This document shows positions 46,083 through 47,271 of a stretch of DNA of 47,271 nt, in pieces. Origin of the DNA: Mycobacterium sp. (GTDB lineage: Bacteria > Actinomycetota > Actinomycetes > Mycobacteriales > Mycobacteriaceae); NCBI GenBank assembly GCA_018883075.1, contig VEQU01000009.1, positions 1-47,271 on the forward strand, written 5' to 3'. The notes below the pieces were generated by a model. The model was given only the letters and a program-made list of their open reading frames with translations, made no database searches and had not been told where the DNA came from. Made by a program: the position numbers and the translations under genes. Position 1 is the stretch's first letter, and every line of letters starts with the position of its first letter.

Positions 46083-47271
46083 GTGCCGATTGTCTCTGTT
46101 CGTGTGTCCGTGTCCGTGTCCGGCTCCAGCGAAGAGAGGCTTCCGGGCAGCGCCCGGTATATCGGCCGGGTGGGGGCCCTGGCGGTGGCGCTCGGTGTCG
46201 GGTCGGTGCTGGGGGCGTTGCCGGTGGCCCTCGCCGATGACGACGGCGGCTCGGCAGGCTCGTCGGCCACACCGCGGTCAGCGGATCTGTCCTCGGCGTC
46301 CTCCCCGGCCTCCCGCTCGGTCACCCGGGGCCCCGCCCGGCCGAAGGCGGATGACGATTCACCGGCGCGGTCGGCCACCCGGCCCGGCCCGGCGGCGTCC
46401 ACGGCGGGCGTGGGCGTGCGGGCATCGGCGAGCATCAGCGGTTCGGTCTCGTCGTCGCGCGCGGCGGTCGCGGCGCCCGCGGCCACCGCAAGCGCGGCCG
46501 GTTCGGGTGTGACATCTTGGCTGGCGTCCGGTAACCACGGCGGTCCGGCCGCTGCGGTGGCCGACCGCCGCGAAATCACCGGCGGCGGTTCGGGTTTGGT
46601 TTCGCCGAGCGCGTCGGCGACGGGCTCGTTGACGTCCAACCCGGTGGCGGACTTCTTCGCCTTCTTCATCTCCGACGGCACCGCCGCGAATCCCAACGCC
46701 GGCCTCCTGATCGGCAACGGGTACAGCTTCGATGCGACCTCGTGTACGGGCACGTCGGCGTGCAACGGCGGTAACGCCGGAATCCTGATCGGCAACGGCG
46801 GCAACGGTTTCAACGCCGGCTCCGGCGGCTGGGCCGGCTTCTTCGCCGGTAACGCCGGCAACGGCGGCGACGCCGCGCAGGGCTGCGCCGAAGACTGCGA
46901 CGGCGGCCGGGGCGGTAACGCCGGTCTGTTCGGCGTCGGGGGCTCCGGCGGTGCCGGCGCGCGCACCGGACATGGTGGCCAGGGCGGCCGCGGTGGCTGG
47001 ATCTACGGCGCCGGTGGCAACGGCGGTTGGGGCGGTCCGTTCGGCGGTCGCGGCGGCCACGGCGGCGACGCCCGACTGTTGGGCAGCGGTGGCGCCGGCG
47101 GTGCCGGCGGCGTCACCGGCACCGGAGGCTCCGGCGGTGAGGGCGGCTGGCTGTGGGGCGACGGCGGCAACGGCGGCAACGGCGGCGAAGAGGGTGGGAA
47201 CGGCGGGCGCGGCGGTGACGCGGAGTTGTTCGGCCACGGCGGGGCGGGCGGCGCGGGGGGCGTGGGTATCA
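46083..47271 (+). CDS. PGRS-like Gly/Asn-rich secreted protein without PE domain, 3' end outside window
   Basis: Open to the right edge, 396 residues visible. The N terminus MPIVSVRVSVSV..RYIGRVGALAVALGVGSVLG ends ALPVALAD, a Sec-type signal peptide and not a PE domain. A Ser/Ala/Pro-rich low-complexity linker follows (about 52-190), then a short FFAFFISDGTAANPNAGLLIGNGYSFDA block, and from about 230 a GGxGG/GGNGG repeat region (AGFFAGNAGNGGDA, GGRGGHGGDARLLG, GGNGGNGGEEGGNGG) as in PE_PGRS proteins. Two Cys pairs (SCTGTSACNGG, GCAEDCDGG) interrupt the repeats. GTG 46083 has GGGGAG 7 bases upstream; other in-frame GTGs occur within 30 bases. Likely surface-exposed; function unknown. Long opposing open frames here are composition effects. 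Confidence 0.82.
   Translation, partial: MPIVSVRVSVSVSGSSEERLPGSARYIGRVGALAVALGVGSVLGALPVALADDDGGSAGSSATPRSADLSSASSPASRSVTRGPARPKADDDSPARSATRPGPAASTAGVGVRASASISGSVSSSRAAVAAPAATASAAGSGVTSWLASGNHGGPAAAVADRREITGGGSGLVSPSASATGSLTSNPVADFFAFFISDGTAANPNAGLLIGNGYSFDATSCTGTSACNGGNAGILIGNGGNGFNAGSGGWAGFFAGNAGNGGDAAQGCAEDCDGGRGGNAGLFGVGGSGGAGARTGHGGQGGRGGWIYGAGGNGGWGGPFGGRGGHGGDARLLGSGGAGGAGGVTGTGGSGGEGGWLWGDGGNGGNGGEEGGNGGRGGDAELFGHGGAGGAGGVGI

Noticed and set aside
46359..47237. Ala/Val/Thr-rich minus-strand frame
   Set aside because: It is the antisense of GGN/GGC codon repeats in the PGRS-like gene.

Overview
The window is high-GC actinobacterial DNA from a non-tuberculous member of the Mycobacteriaceae, most likely a Mycolicibacterium-type fast grower. 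The evidence is gene order: ctaD, serB2, an ABC ATPase, a Nudix gene, echA17, two methyltransferase-fold genes, a PQQ-type lipoprotein, a hexapeptide transferase, the methylglucose-lipopolysaccharide (MGLP) genes, etfBA, iscS, mnmA, a MetE-like gene, ligA, an ACT gene, gatCA, pfkA, gatB, lppZ, a DoxX gene, cfp6 and ilvBNC follow the Rv3043c to Rv3001c order of M. tuberculosis, recalled from knowledge and not searched. Several M. tuberculosis genes of that interval (PE/PPE/ESX genes, transposases, Rv3026c/3027c, Rv3036c) are not seen. A PGRS-like gene without a PE domain runs off the right edge.

Layout. 1-7429: ctaD (5' end cut off), serB2, and a rightward run of metabolic genes with tight overlaps. 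7442-13783: MGLP-associated region with a PQQ-propeller lipoprotein, a hexapeptide transferase, a secreted Cys-containing protein, and a leftward operon of methyltransferase, GH57 and GT4 glucosyltransferase. 13989-18200: etfBA, a strong terminator, then iscS-mnmA, which together supply sulfur for tRNA thiolation. 18172-22528: a lipase-like alpha/beta hydrolase, a MetE-like zinc protein and ligA. 22544-27915: an ACT protein facing gatCA, then pfkA and gatB. 27949-39747: an island of about 11.8 kb set between gatB and lppZ, centred on a group 2a uptake [NiFe]-hydrogenase (hucSL). It also holds a two-component system, a HAD-like protein, a maturation protease, a TPR protein, a NifU-Rieske protein, an NHL propeller, two unknown proteins and a P450. 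39740-45970: lppZ, DoxX, cfp6 and ilvBNC with a leader-peptide attenuator. 46083-47271: the PGRS-like gene.

How the parts fit. The hydrogenase island probably lets the cell scavenge H2 under energy limitation, with the soluble GAF histidine kinase and its NarL-type regulator as likely local control. No hypABCDEF genes and no HucM-like scaffold gene are visible here.

Two window-wide patterns stand out. First, about fifteen start codons lie 6-9 nt after a TANNNT hexamer, as expected of leaderless mycobacterial transcripts. Second, unrelated short tandem duplications (12-35 bp) sit at gene boundaries, several of them copying the stop codon or the ribosome-binding site and start. They occur after a methyltransferase, etfB, pfkA and hucL, before the TPR gene, and in front of gatC. 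No tRNA, rRNA, CRISPR array, insertion sequence or origin was recognised. All gene-family assignments come from reading motifs and synteny; no database search was run.
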